Of a DNA stretch of 64,000 bases, positions 41,881 to 53,993 are shown piece after piece. Location of the stretch: NCBI RefSeq assembly GCF_000143415.4, contig NW_003314300.1:1410230-1474229 (forward strand), given 5' to 3'. This stretch comes from Selaginella moellendorffii (lineage: Eukaryota; Streptophyta; Lycopodiopsida; Selaginellales; Selaginellaceae). The stretch's first letter is position 1, and each line of letters begins with the position of its first letter. The notes beneath the pieces are model-generated. The model had not been told where the DNA came from. It was given only the letters and a program-made list of their open reading frames with translations, and ran no database searches. A program made the position numbers and the translations under genes.

Positions 41881-42669
41881 ATGGCGCTGGTTGGAAAGAG
41901 GCTTCTGGAGCTCCGAGGCATCGATGGAACAAGGTACTGTAATTTCTTCTTCCCAGATCTTCTCTAAACGATTCTTTTCCAGTTTTCCAGCGGCAATCTT
42001 CTCCTCGCTTCCAGGTGAGTTTGATAGAATAGATCAAAGCTTTGGTTTCTATGATCGTTCTTACATAAGAAACTGTGACCATGAGAATTTTTTATGCCTT
42101 TCTTTCCAGATGACGATACTAGCATGGGTCCAGACATATCCGAGGTATCAGTCTATCCATCTATCCTTGAGTTCTTTAGCGATTTAACAACGATTTCTTC
42201 TTTGATTCTTCCCAGGAGGAACCATCTCTTTCATCATCGAAGCTAACGGAGGACAACGATGGAGAAGAACAGGTAATCCACAGTATCGGGCTCTCGATTT
42301 GATTTAACTTTGATCGGTTCATAGACTGGATCCGAGTGTGAGGTGACCCAAAAGGACGACGAGGACGATCACAGCGACGAGGACGAAGACAATGGCGGGC
42401 GCGAGAGCTCGGACGTGGACGACGGTGGCAAGAACGACGACGACGAGGATGGCGGCGGCGGCGGCGGCGGCGATGGCGAGGAGGAAGCCGGAGGGGGCGA
42501 CGATCCAAGCTACGAGGAAGAGGAAGGAGAAGAGGACGAGGAAGAAGAAGTGGAGGAGGACGATGGGGATGAGCCCTACGAGGAGGAGGAAGATGACGAG
42601 GAAGACGAAGAAGACGAGGAAGATAACAATGACGAAGACGAGGAGCCTCCCAAGAAGCGAAAGAAGTGA
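41881..42669 (+). CDS. Acidic Asp/Glu-rich nuclear protein
   Basis: Five exons: 41881-41933, 41983-42014, 42110-42144, 42216-42272 and 42325-42669; 173 aa. The short N-terminus (MALVGKRLLELRGIDG, FPAAIFSSLPDDD) is followed by an almost pure Asp/Glu/Gly region with a poly-Gly run (residues about 95-101) and a C-terminal basic cluster PPKKRKK that looks like an SV40-type nuclear localisation signal. Similar small acidic proteins in plants are annotated as ANP32-like or histone-chaperone-like; there is no leucine-rich repeat here, so I leave the function open. It probably binds basic partners in the nucleus (inference). Confidence 0.8.
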
Positions 42670-43026
42670 AACGGGCAAAAAGGAGTTTAGGGTTCTTCTT
42701 TTTAAGAGACAATTTGATTTTAGGGTTTCTTAGCGAATATTATCAAGAATATGCTTTTAAAAATTTTGCCCAAACCCTAAGTAAACTTTCTCTTTAGCAA
42801 GAAAAGTTGACATTTGACAACGTCTTGACAGCTTATTATTTAGGCCTCGTTTCACACTAAAAAATATGCTTAAGATTGGTAGGTGACGGCACTTTGACCG
42901 AAACCATTATCAACGGTGGCGATGCGTGGGAGGCCGACGGCCAGGATGCGCCCTTGGACAACACTATAAAAGCTTTCGGCTGGGGGGGCGAGCGAGAAGA
43001 ATAATCCCGAGAGAGAGAGAGAGGAG
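42670..43026. other. Intergenic, CAD promoter
   Basis: No gene seen. A (GA)n run precedes the CAD start codon (43010-43024), common in plant leaders; 'CTATAAAAGC' at about 42963-42972 is a plausible TATA box about 60 bp before the ATG. Confidence 0.55.
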
Positions 43027-44702
43027 ATGGGCAGCCTAGAATCGCCAAGAACAGCGCACGGATGGGCCGCGCACGACGGCTCCGGCATTCTCTCGCCATA
43101 CGAATTCCCTCTCAGGTTTTCTTCCTTCCATTTCCCTGTCGAGCGCGAGTGGATCGAATTGGCGAGATGAGAATTTCGTGCTCTTGCAGGGAAGTGGATC
43201 CCGATAACGTGGAGATTAAAGTACTCTACTGTGGAATCTGCCACACCGATCTCCACCAGCTCAAGAACGACTATGGAATGTCGCGATACCCAATGGTTGC
43301 CGGGTATGAAATCCTCTTTCTATCGAATTCCTTGCGAGAACTGATCGATCGATGGAATTGGGTTTGATTCCAGGCACGAAGTGGTGGGAACCGTGACGAA
43401 AGTCGGTGCCGGCGTGGAGAGATTCAAGGTGGGCGATTGCGTCGGCGTTGGATGCATCGTTGGTTCTTGCCAGGATTGCAATGCTTGCACCGGGGATATG
43501 GAGCAGTACTGCTCGAAAAAGCGATGGACCTACAACGATGTCTTCCCCGATGGCGAGCCAACTCAGGGTGGATTTGCCGATATCATGGTTGTCGATCAAA
43601 GGCAAGAAGATAATCCCTCCTTTTCCTTCCAAGTTCTTCCCAGGCTTTTCCAGCGAAAGAGTTCTCCAAGTTTCCTCCGACAAAGTTCTAAGTGACAAAG
43701 ATTCGCTCGAAAGTCTTCCAAGTTCTTGGCACGTCGCCGCTGCCAAGTTTTCCCAAAAGTTCTTCATGTCGAGATCCATATTCTCGTCTCCACTTTCATC
43801 CCCTGTCTCTTTCACTGTTCTTGAGCTCCATAGCTTTTTCCTGCGAACTCTTCTCGTTCCTGACCAGGAGCCATCTTTTCTTTCCAGATTCGTGGTGACC
43901 ATTCCAGAGGGACTGGCACTCGACGCCGCAGCTCCGCTTCTCTGTGCCGGGATCACGGTCTACAGCCCGATGAAGCACTTTGGAATGACCGAGCCTGGAA
44001 AGAAGTGTGGTATCCTCGGTCTCGGCGGTGTCGGGCATATGGGAGTCAAGTTCGCCAAGGCATTCGGCCTCCACGTTACGGTCATTAGCACTTCTCGCAG
44101 CAAAGAGAAGGAGGCCCGAGAAGTTCTGGGAGCGGACGACTTCTTGGTCAGCACTGATCCGGAGCAAATGGCAGTAAGTTTTCTCGTCTCGTCTGGCTCG
44201 AATTCTTTTCTTGTCTCTGCTGCTTCCCTGTCTTTGATGCTTACCTCTTTCTCTGGATGTTTGTATTTACGATCAGGCTGCTGCTCAATCCCTGGATTAT
44301 ATCCTCGACACCATTCCAGCTCCTCATCCGCTGGATATGTACTTGCCTCTGTTGGGAATGAATGGCAAGTTCATTCTCCTTGGAGTTGCTCCGGCACCTC
44401 TACAGTTCGTGGCTCCTAATATCCTCCTGGGTAAGAACGAGAGAAAAGTTTAAATGGTTTGAGAGAGACAAGAAACTTACTTGTGGCTTTTGTGTCCAGG
44501 ACGACGTATGATCGCCGGGAGCTTTATCGGCAGCATGAAGGAGACGCAAGAGATGCTGGAGTTTAGCGCCGAGAAGAAGATCGAGTGTATGATCGAGACG
44601 GTAACTTTCGACTACATCAACGAGGCGATGAAGCGGCTGGAAAAGAACGACGTCAGATACCGATTCGTGATAGACGTAGAAAAGTCGAACAAGAGCGCGT
44701 GA
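43027..44702 (+). CDS. CAD: Cinnamyl alcohol dehydrogenase
   Basis: Six exons: 43027-43115, 43190-43303, 43374-43601, 43888-44173, 44277-44430 and 44500-44702; 357 aa, the usual CAD length. Zinc-dependent medium-chain dehydrogenase that reduces hydroxycinnamaldehydes to monolignols with NADPH. Catalytic zinc ligands: Cys47 ('[10 protein letters not shown]') and His in 'AGHEVVG'; structural zinc: the four Cys of '[17 protein letters not shown]'; cofactor loop '[15 protein letters not shown]' and 'STSRSK', whose Ser fits NADPH preference. Intron 3 starts with GC (AAAG/GCAAGA at 43602) and only this junction keeps the frame '[12 protein letters not shown]'. The (CA)n run at 44735-44755 is in the 3' flank. 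Confidence 0.93.
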
Positions 44703-45232
44703 AAACAGTCACACAAAGAATGAAAACAGAGATACACACACACACATACACACAGTTACCATGGACAAGGAAACAAGAGGGTGGTGTTTCAATTCAACGA
44801 CGACCGAGTTATAGTATCTTACTGTACATCGATCGATCTGTTTGGAATAAATCCAAGAAACTAGTCTGGAATTCAAGGAATTAAAGAAAAAAAGAGTCAA
44901 TATCCACAGGCTGGTGAGCGGCACACAAGCAGAGTCACAGGACGGGAAGGTGTGAAGACAACCCAACACTCTTTGTTGGAAAATGACAGCACGTCTCAGT
45001 CAAGCCACGAAAGCACGACTCCTCCAAACTAGACCTTAACCACGCAAAATGCAAAGATAATGAAAACTAGTTCGTACCTTGAGGACCCGTTCTGAAAGGC
45101 GATCATGCGCTCACGCTCGCTTCTGAGTGGAGCAAAGTGCGTTACACTAAAAGATTCAGGGCCCAGTGATGAAAGCTGAAAGGTATACCTTATTTATATT
45201 CGCAGTCGTGTGTCGTGTGTCGGTAGCTACAC
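44703..45232. other. Convergent intergenic region
   Basis: 3' flanks of CAD and of the plastid protein gene. Nothing further recognised. Confidence 0.55.
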
Positions 45233-46480
45233 TCATTCTTTGGCCTTTTCACTGCTGTCTACGACCTCGTCTCTCTTGTTCTTCTTTATCTTGTGCAAGA
45301 ACTTCTCGTCCCATGTCTCAAACTCGTTGTTTGTAGCTTCATGTTCGAAGTCTTCTGGCTTTTCCGCATGCTGCAAGTGACGAGCAAGATGTTGTTTAGG
45401 CAAGGCGAAGAGAATTTAGAACAAAAGAAGAAGCAGAAGACATTTTTGTGACTAGCTTCTGAAAAGTTCTTACGGCGGATTGCTCGGCGAGATTTTGTAG
45501 CCTCGAGAGAAGTCCAGTGCCCCGGTCCCGCAGCTCTTTTATTCTGGTTTTCTCAAACAGCATCCTTGTGATGTTCTCCTTTATTTGCGCTTCTTCCAAG
45601 CTTTGGTTGTTCACAGCAATCTCAAGCTGGAGCCCATGGAGAGAAAATATCAAGCTCTTTTGTCAAAAAAGAAAGGATAAAAACGACAGCCGACTGACCT
45701 GGACATGGAGTATACATGCGAGTACACTAGCTAAGGGTAACCAGCTATCATCTGTCGACAAAGACATCCCACTCCTGCATCGTTTTCAATCACAAGTCAG
45801 CGAAGTAAACTAAGGATAGGTTCTCACTTGAGGTAGGGAGCAAGATAAACTATCGAGAAGATGAGATATTTTCGTTTGCTTGTATCAAGCCACGCAAATA
45901 CCCATGCCTAGTAACAAGACAGTTAAGTTCATAGTAAGAAAAGAAGAACTTCCTAAGTTCGATAAAGAAAAACAAAGAACGAACAAAAGAGATTACCAGC
46001 CAGTCGAACAAAGGAATGAAACTTATAATCCCCATTGCTGCGTAGCGAACGTCGTCTGGACCAAAAACACTGCCATCGGGCTTGGTTTGTCCACTTGGTA
46101 GAACCAAAGAGCTCAAAACACAAGCACCGATTGCCACTGCGTAGGGAGCGTCCTCTTGTAAAACAGCCTTCCATTGTGCCTTGTCTACGTTTTTCTTCCA
46201 TGTAGAACTAGAAGAACGAACAAAGAAAAAGATCAAGCTCTTAGTCCTTAGAAATCGAAGAAAAATCCTACCTTAGATTGCTTAGATTGTGCAGAGGACG
46301 AGCTTGGATTCCTGTTCTAAGAGATTTAACTCCTCGCGCTGCGAAATATTGCTCTTATTTCAAGCGAAGCGATCGAACGATCGACGGAGGATTGCAAATG
46401 CGGCGAGAGAAATCTTGCTTACCCGATAGGTTAGAGCAGACGAGATGCCGCGATGGCGTCGCGAGGAAAGAGCTCGCCAT
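45233..46480 (-). CDS. Conserved plastid-targeted membrane protein, unnamed
   Basis: Seven exons: 46480-46423, 46338-46272, 46207-45997, 45907-45828, 45774-45699, 45626-45474 and 45370-45233; phases agree; 260 aa. The first 45 residues (MASSFLATPSRHLVCSNLSG, GVKSLRTGIQARPLHN) are Ser/Arg-rich without acids, a chloroplast transit peptide. Then hydrophobic segments 'YAVAIGACVLSSLVLPSG', 'YAAMGIISFIPLFDWLAWVF' and 'SWLPLASVLACILHVQ', and a charged coiled-coil C-terminus. I recognise the 'DGSVFGPDDVRYAAMGIISF' block as conserved in plant plastid proteins of unknown role. Its start codon is 108 bp from that of the divergent helicase gene. Confidence 0.82.
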
Positions 46481-46588
46481 CTCTCCCTCCTCGTCCTCCC
46501 GCGACCTAAAAAACAAAATCACTGTGCTCCACTGGTCGTGCGTTCGATACTCTTCCCCAGCAAATATTTCGAGTGAGTTTTAGGGTTT
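46481..46588. promoter_or_regulatory. Short head-to-head (bidirectional) promoter
   Basis: Only 108 bp separate the start codons of the plastid protein (minus) and the helicase (plus), so the two genes must share core promoter sequence or overlap in their leaders. 'TTTAGGGTTTATG' abuts the helicase start, a telobox-like motif common at plant housekeeping starts. Confidence 0.6.
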
Positions 46589-49500
46589 ATGCCAATGGCG
46601 CCTAAGCAGAGAGGCGTGGCACTGGTGCGTTTGTCTGCAGAGGAAGAGAAGGCGCTCTCTCGGATCGTCGGTAATGTCGCCTCGAAATCAAGCTCCAGCG
46701 GCGGCGAGATCGTCGATAAGAAGCAGGCTGTGAAGAAGCTGAGGAAGATTTATGATAGTCTAGGGAATGAGGGATTCACTGCTGAGCAGATCGAGCTTGC
46801 TCTAGCCGCCATTCCGCTGGTAAGCTGAGAAAACTTTTCAATTTTTTCTGAAAATTTGTGACCTTTTCCAGAGCAACGTTACATTGGAGACCGCATTGGA
46901 TTGGCTTTGTCTTAATATTCACCCGAATGAGCTGCCTCTAAAGTTTAGTACCGGATTCTCTGTAGATGATAAAGGTCGAGCCTTTCAAATTTTCTTTGCC
47001 TTGTCGAGCTAAATGCGTTTTCTCCAGGGGGTTCTATCCAGGTTTTGGCATCATCTCAAGGCGATTCAAGTAAATCCTCCGAAAGCATCAGAGAAAAGAG
47101 CGATTTTACAGATCTCTTGCAACTTAATGCGAAGGAGAAGCGAAAAACCTCAGAGAACGATGCTGACAAAGATTGGATACGGCAATATGTTGCTCAACAA
47201 GAGGAGGTACGTTAAGAGATCGTTTTTGTGAATGCGTTTAAGCTGTGACTTCAGGAGAAAGAAGACGACAGTCAGAGCGATCTTTCAGACTGGGAGGTAC
47301 TTCTTGAGTGTTTTGCCTGTCTTTCTAATTGTTGAAAGAACAGGAGCGCGTGGATGGCAAGTTTTCCCGACATAGAGTAAGTGCTTTTTACGTGTAACAG
47401 CGTCTAATATATTTATCACGTAGAACGATCCACTTGATTCAGCAGAGAAAATTGCACTGGCATTTGTATCTGCAAAACAAGCTGCATCAGAAGCCAAGGC
47501 GAGAGGAGACAAGCAACGTCAGAGCGAGGCAGGGAAGACCATTAGAGATCTCAAGGAGAAAATGCTTTCACTTGGTATGAGGTTTTACGCACGAATACTG
47601 CTGACGATCTTCCTCTCAGGGCTAAATGAAGACGATTTAGTTTCTTCTGTGGAGGCTCGAACGGCTTCAAGTGATCAACCGATCGAGGATGAAGTGACTT
47701 CAGTTGGCCAACCGAGCGAGGATCAAGCGGCTGCAAGTGTTCAACCGAGCGAGGATCAAGTTGCTCCGATTGCTACTATTGATCAAGAAAGCTCGCTTGT
47801 GGACGCTGGCCGTGATTCTGAGAATAAGCAACAGCTGACGGAACATTCTGATGATAAAGCTGTGGAAGACGAGGAAAATCTAGGTGGAATGTTTGACGAA
47901 GAATCTGCGCAAGCTGTGAGCATTCCTCAGACGCTGCTCAAATTGCAAAAGAAAGAGGAGATCAAACCCTGGGGAATGAAAGACTCCCGTGGTGACAAAA
48001 GCAAACGTAAAAAGGTAAGAACATACGTTCTCCTTTTTTTACTCACGGTGTTTCTCTGTTAAAGGCAGTTAATGAACCACAGAAATTTCCACGAGCAATT
48101 CTTCAACAATATTGCCAGAAAAATGGATGGGAAGCTCCTAAGTTTGAAAAGCTTGCTGCTCAACAAGGTGCTTACAACTATGCGATAACGGTATTCCGTC
48201 CAAGAGTGGGACGTGGAAAACAAAAGAAAGGCGGCGGTCCAGTAACGTTTAGTTTTCCAGACGCGGATCTTTTCAGCACAGTTTCGGTTTGTTTTTCACT
48301 TCTTCTCAGTAGACCTGCAACTATTTATGGTGTTCGCTGTCTCGTTCAGGAGGCACAAGATGCTGTGGCCACTTGGAGCTTGTTTTCATTATTTCCCGAA
48401 GCACCTATCTACCTTGAGTTGGTAGAACCTTTTCGATCAATGTGGCTACGTTGGCATGAGCAAGGTGCAAGTTTCTTATGTCCTTCCATTTCCGTGAATT
48501 ATATCTACGTTTTATGTGCAGGGAAAATGGCAACGGAAGGCAGCACTGAAACTAGAGATGATTTTATCAGCTCTCTTCTTGAGTCTGAAAGACCAAGAGT
48601 TTCTCCTGACGAGGCTGTACGTACTCCGGAGAGCACTTCAAAACCTTTCCAACCGCCTGTCATCGTTCGTGAGCGCAAGAGTTTCAGGCAGACAAGTAAG
48701 TCCATGTTACCAAGAGGATCTGGCTAACGCGCGAGTCCTTGCAGATCATGACGCTGTCAGCAGTCATCTGAAGCTCATTCAGGAAAGAAAATTGAAAGAC
48801 AAAAAATATCAGGTACAGGTAGCTGTTTATGTGCCTCAATGAAATTGGTTCTGTGGTGAAAGGCAATGCTGTCTGCGCGTCATTCACTACCTATAGCGTC
48901 AGTTAAAGAAACAATTCTCCAACACTTGGTTACGAGCAATGTTCTCGTAGTGAGCGGTGAAACGGGAAGTGGGAAAACCACTCAGGTAATGACTTCAATT
49001 TGTAAGATAAAGAGTTTATGCCTTTTTGGTACAGGTGCCACAGTACATCTTGGATGATATGATCGCTGCTGGTCACGGTAGCTCATGTAAAATCATCTGC
49101 ACACAACCTCGTCGAATTGCTGTAAGGTTTTGTGTTCTTGTTAAGCTATAGAGCTGATAAATGCGTTTGTGTTTGTTTACCAGGCTATTTCCGTTTCTGA
49201 ACGAGTGGCAAGTGAGCGATGCGAGGCAGGACCCGGGGAAGCAGGAAGTACAGTGGGATATCAAGTTCGTCTGGATGCCTCATGGTAACTTTGTTTGATA
49301 TGATTTCTGCTGGAACGACATGCCTTTCAGGACTGATGACACACGCCTTTTCTTTTGCACAACGGGTATATTGCTTCGGCGGCTTGCGGTAAGTCTGCGT
49401 CGTTCATGGGGAGTTTCTAACTCCGTTAAGAGTTCTAGAGTGACCCAGACCTTTGTGATGTTTCACACGTTGTTGTCGACGAGGTGCACGAACGGACGGT

Positions 49501-52481
49501 TTTGGTACGTGTCTTATGGAAGTTCCTCATTGTGATAGCTGTGTTTTGGTTTCAGGGTGATTTTTTAATCAGTCTGTTGCGAGACTTAGTGGCAAAGAGA
49601 AACGAGGACAAAATGAACCCACTTAAAGTGATCCTTATGTTAGTGTACACTGCGTCATTAGAGACATTAACATTCTTTTTTCTCTTGATGCAGGTCTGCG
49701 ACACTGGATGCTGACAGATTTTCTCAGTACTTTGGAGGTTGTCCTGTGGTGGTTGCCACAGGGCGCACTTATCCTGTGCAGACCTTCTACTTGGAGGATA
49801 TATACGAGCAACTGGAATATCGTCTCTCATCTGATAATCCAGCAGCATTGCAGAATTATTCATCACATGATAAGGTTCATAAAACAGTGTAAGCAGTGTT
49901 TGGCTAATCTTATTCTGCAGAGGGCCTCTCAAAATGTGGTTGACAAGAATAGAGGACGGCAAGATTTGGCCCGCATGGGATGGGGTGATGACCAGATACT
50001 TGAAAGCAGGCCGGTCAATCCCCTCTACGAAGAATCACTTTATCGCAAGTATTCCGAAAACACTCGGAAAAATCTGGTATGGTGTTTGTTCTCTCTATCT
50101 CTCTCTCTGATTTTACCTGCATTAGGCGAACGTCAATGAGGACGTGATTGATTATGAGCTTCTCGAAGATCTGATCATGCATATAAATGAGACGGGAGAT
50201 CCTGGTGCCCTTTTAGTGTTTCTTCCGGTGAGTCCACCTGGTTTCTTACCGTCTCTAATTTATTCTTTGTTGTTTTGATGATAGGGAATGCCTGAAATAC
50301 TTCAGTTACTTGATCGTTTAATGGTACTGAAAACATTCAGTGGTCCTGCAGCAGAGTGGCTTTTGCCGTTGCATTCCTCGGTTGCTCCAGCAGACCAGCG
50401 AAAAGTTTTTCAAGTGCCTCCACGTGGAATTCGCAAAGTAAGAAACCGTTTTGTCCTGCAAGTTACCGTGTCATTCTAACAATTGCATTGTAGATTGTAC
50501 TGGCCACGAATATTGCAGAAACAAGTGTGACAATTGAAGACGTTGTTCACGTCATAGATTGTGGAAAGCACAAAGAAAATCGTTTTGAACCCCGACGGGT
50601 AATACCTGGCACCAGTGATAAGTCTCATACTGATATAGCATTTGTAGAGAATGTCGCGCATGATGGAGGCCTGGATATCACAAGCAAATGCGCGGCAGCG
50701 CAGAGGACGAGCCGGACGAGTGAAAGCTGGGAACTGCTACTGTTTCTACACAGAGAGTCGTTTCGATAAACTTATGCGTCCATTTCAGGTAATGCAATTT
50801 TTCTTTGACCCTCTGTTATTTGATGCGAGCACTTCAGCTGCCGGAGATGCTCCGTGTTCCTTTGGTGGAACTCTGTTTGCAAATCAAGCTTCTTTCTGTG
50901 GAAAACGTGGCTTCATTTCTTGAGAAGGTATGTGTCGTTCATTTACAGAACAACCTAATCTGGTGCCAACAGGCTTTGGATCCACCCAAGACTGAAGCTG
51001 TCGAAAGTGCACTGTCCATTCTTCGTGAGGTAGACGAATGTCTCATATTTTTAAGCATGTATTGATCTGATACGCAGGTTGGAGCGCTCACCGAAGAAGA
51101 ATATCTTACTCCACTAGGCAGTCATTTAGCAGCACTCCCGGTAGACGTACACATTGGCAAGGTAGCAGCACTGTTACGTCGTTTCTCACTGAACTAACTT
51201 TACTTCCATGTAGATGTTGCTGTATGGCGCACTCCTTGGCTGTCTAAGTCCAGTTTTAACCATAGCTGCTTATTTGAGTCACAAGTCACCTTTCGTCGCC
51301 CCTCTTGGTCAGGTAATCCATTCCACAAATCATTTGTATGCCAGCTGACCCCCTCCACGCACAGAGAGATGCTGCTGAACGAGCTAAACACGCATTTGGT
51401 GACTCAGCAGCGGAGAAAAGTACTATCGCGTCTGGTAGACAGTCTGATCACCTGGTCATTGTAGCGGCTTATGAAAACTGGAGACGGCTGGTTACTCAGG
51501 TTTTAGCTTTCTAAATCTTCCTTTGTCTCATCAGACTTGCTTACAGGGAGGCGCAAGGGCTGCAAGACAGTTTTGTGATGCGAGCTTTTTAAGTATGCCC
51601 GTGCTAAACATGCTGAGGTAGCTCTAATCTTTTAAGAAAAATTGATAAACTACTGGCATCGTTTTGTGCAGGGAAATGCGACTGCAGTTTGCCAAGCTTC
51701 TGAAAGACATTGGCTTCATTTCCAAGGTTCCGGCTTTTCAAGTTTCTTATCATTGCAACTCGTTTTCTCAGGGCGATAACCGGGCTGCGGACATTGATAA
51801 GTGCCTGGACGAGATAAACCAGCCGTTCAACCAGAATGCTCAATCTGCATCAGTCATCAAGGTTCTAGTAGCACCATTTCTTTTTCCATAAGCTCTGGAA
51901 GTTTTTGGCAGGCTGTTCTTTGTGCGGGACTCTATCCCAATGTGGCAACGATGATGGAGGAAAGTGTCAAGGCGGGACACGCAAACGCCCTCAATCAACG
52001 CGCTGGCCTGGCGTCGGAAAAGAATCCGCGGTGGACCGATGGCCGCCGTGAAGTCTACGTTCATCCTTCCTCCATAAACTCTAAAGTGAAAGAGTTTCAG
52101 CACCCGTTCTTGGTGTTCCACGAAAAGGCAAGTCCCTCCCCTTTTTTTTGTCCAATTTCTCCGTGACAAGATCACGCATTGCTTCTTCATTGCAGGTGGA
52201 AACAAGTAGAGTTTATTTGCGAGACACAACTGTTCTCTCTCCCTTTGCGCTTCTCCTCTTTGGTGGCTCCATCAAAGTCCAACACCAGGTATTGCAGGGA
52301 TGGAAATATTCGCATGTAATCTCTTACTGGGTTTAAATCACAGGTTGGATATGCGACTGTTGATGACTGGATGAAGATCGACGTTCCAGCGCGAACTGCT
52401 GTGCTCTTCAAAGAGCTGCGGTCTTCACTGGATTTGCTACTCAGCGAGCTGACCAAATCACCTCAGGAAAGAACCTTTTGA
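46589..52481 (+). CDS. DEXH7: DExH-box RNA helicase, DEXH7/DHX29-like
   Basis: 34 exons modelled with every phase consistent (first 46589-46819, Walker exon 48863-48985, last 52344-52481); about 1398 aa. Order: UBA-like segment ('[15 protein letters not shown]', '[17 protein letters not shown]'), charged linker, RecA1 with '[10 protein letters not shown]' (about 601-610), '[15 protein letters not shown]', '[10 protein letters not shown]' (DEVH, about 706), 'SATLDADRF', RecA2 with '[14 protein letters not shown]' and '[10 protein letters not shown]' (about 993), HA2 and OB-fold. Family helicases unwind structured mRNA, DHX29 during translation initiation. The last donor reads CAG/GAAAG rather than GTAAG, so I end at TGA 52479-52481; splicing to 52556 instead would end at 52625. 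Confidence 0.92.
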
Positions 52482-52704
52482 TGCTTCTAGCTTTTTTCCA
52501 CATTGTCCTTTTGATTCCTCTATCTTACGATCACTAGATCTCTTTCTTTGCAGGGATTGTCATCAGCTCGTGGAAAAGAAGTAGTAAACTCGGTGCTCAA
52601 ACTTCTCGTTTTAGTGGAGCAGTGATCAGGTTTAATTATAACTAAACTCGAATTATAAACAAAAGGAACAAAGTTTAGACCCTCCTTTTACCAGGTAGTT
52701 CTGA

Positions 52705-52830
52705 GATAGAAATATTCGCATGTAAGGGTTTAAATCCTGAGCTCTATCTTTATCCAGTCATCCAGGAAAGAACCTTTTGATGCTTCTTCTCCACAATCTT
52801 TTTTGGTTCCTCGACCATATCAATTAGCAG
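52705..52830 (+). repeat. Partial duplicate of the helicase 3' end
   Basis: 'GAAATATTCGCATGTAA' and 'CAGGAAAGAACCTTTTGATG' recur here in the order in which they occur at 52302-52318 and 52464-52483, so a piece of the last exons and introns was copied locally and shortened. Confidence 0.65.
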
Positions 52831-53325
52831 AATTGATTAATTAATTAATTACAGCTTAAATTTAAGATATTTTCTTAATTAGAGCCAGTTTGTATTCCCT
52901 TGTTTTTTTTAATCCTCCACCATGATTCCAGAATCGTCCGGACTATCTATGGCCCTTTTTTGGGCATACACAGTAACAATTATGCACTAATTTACATACC
53001 ACTTTATTGAATAAAGTTTAATAGTATTACTCATATGAAATTTTTGATTATTATAATAATAATGGGAGAATAAAGTTCACTCCGCAATGTGTGGATAGGC
53101 TCTCCATCCTTCCAAATCGTCTGTGATATCAACATGTATATTTGCTGCAAGTGGTATGGGACCTCTAGGAAATGCTTTACTTTAGAAAGAGATTCCATCT
53201 TGTAGGGTTATATATTGTCAGGGACCTCCACATTTTCTCTGTCAATCGATTGAACCAATATAAAGACCAGACCATGGCGAAGCAATTCACAAACGATTCT
53301 CCAACAGCCGACCTCATTTTTAAAC
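52831..53325. other. AT-rich spacer
   Basis: Contains (TTAATTAA)n-like sequence near 52840. An ATG at 53274 opens a 26-codon frame that overlaps the start of the next gene in another frame and could act as an upstream ORF. Confidence 0.5.
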
Positions 53326-53993
53326 ATGGCTCTCTTCCTTCCTTCCTACATTGAGATCTACAACAACACGTCAGATGTCTACATGGTCCAAGTGGAGGAA
53401 GACAAAATTTTCTTCAAATATGCCAAGTGGGTAGTAACAGCCTTTGCTGTGATCTCCACCATAGTTGCCACTGCTGGAGCAGCATCTCCTTTGGTAGCCG
53501 TTCTAGTAGCAAATGGAGTTGTAGAAGTGGTTGGGCTCTCCACTGCAGCACTCCTTGCAATTACTTCAGCAGCTGCAACCATTTCTGGGATTTCATATGC
53601 TAGTACTGCAGCTGGTTGGGCATTGAGCACTGTCATCTTCTTCCAGGACAAGTTAAGAGATGAAGGCTACGTTAAGATTTTTCCAGGTATATTCTATTCC
53701 TTGCAATCAATCTAAGTACCTCACAAATGGACATTATTTTAGGTGAAAAACATAAGTTCCAGGTGATTGGGAATGGACCATTTGGCTGGAGGCAAGCCAG
53801 TTGTCGCAGGATCCGTGTCAACCCTTATAACAAAGAAGAGGTGGTCATGGACACAGTTTATATGAGGCCAATCTTTTCAGGGGCTTTGCCATTCACTACC
53901 CGTGAGCATAACATCCAATACTGGATTGATAAATGGGGGCACGAAGACTATACTGTAATGCGTTTAAGCCAGGAGAGTCGTAAAGCTATTTGA
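53326..53993 (+). CDS. Unknown two-exon protein with long hydrophobic Ala/Val/Ser core
   Basis: Exons 53326-53686 and 53743-53993 join in phase 1 across a 56-bp intron; 203 aa. I do not recognise the family. Residues 1-35 are polar and aromatic (SYIEIYNNTSDVYMVQVEED), residues about 36-105 form a near-continuous hydrophobic, small-residue region ('VVTAFAVISTIVATAGAASP', 'LVAVLVANGVVEVVGLSTAA', 'LLAITSAAATISGISYASTA'), then a 100-residue hydrophilic domain rich in Arg, Tyr and Trp ('NGPFGWRQASCRRIRVNPYN', 'NIQYWIDKWGHEDYTVMRLS'). The order recalls proteins that insert a hairpin into membranes; this is inference. No signal peptide at the N-terminus. Confidence 0.68.

Noticed and set aside
42176-42712. 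Minus-strand frame rich in Arg, Pro, His
   Set aside because: Mirror of the Asp/Glu-rich exon on the plus strand, which has consistent splice sites and a nuclear signal.
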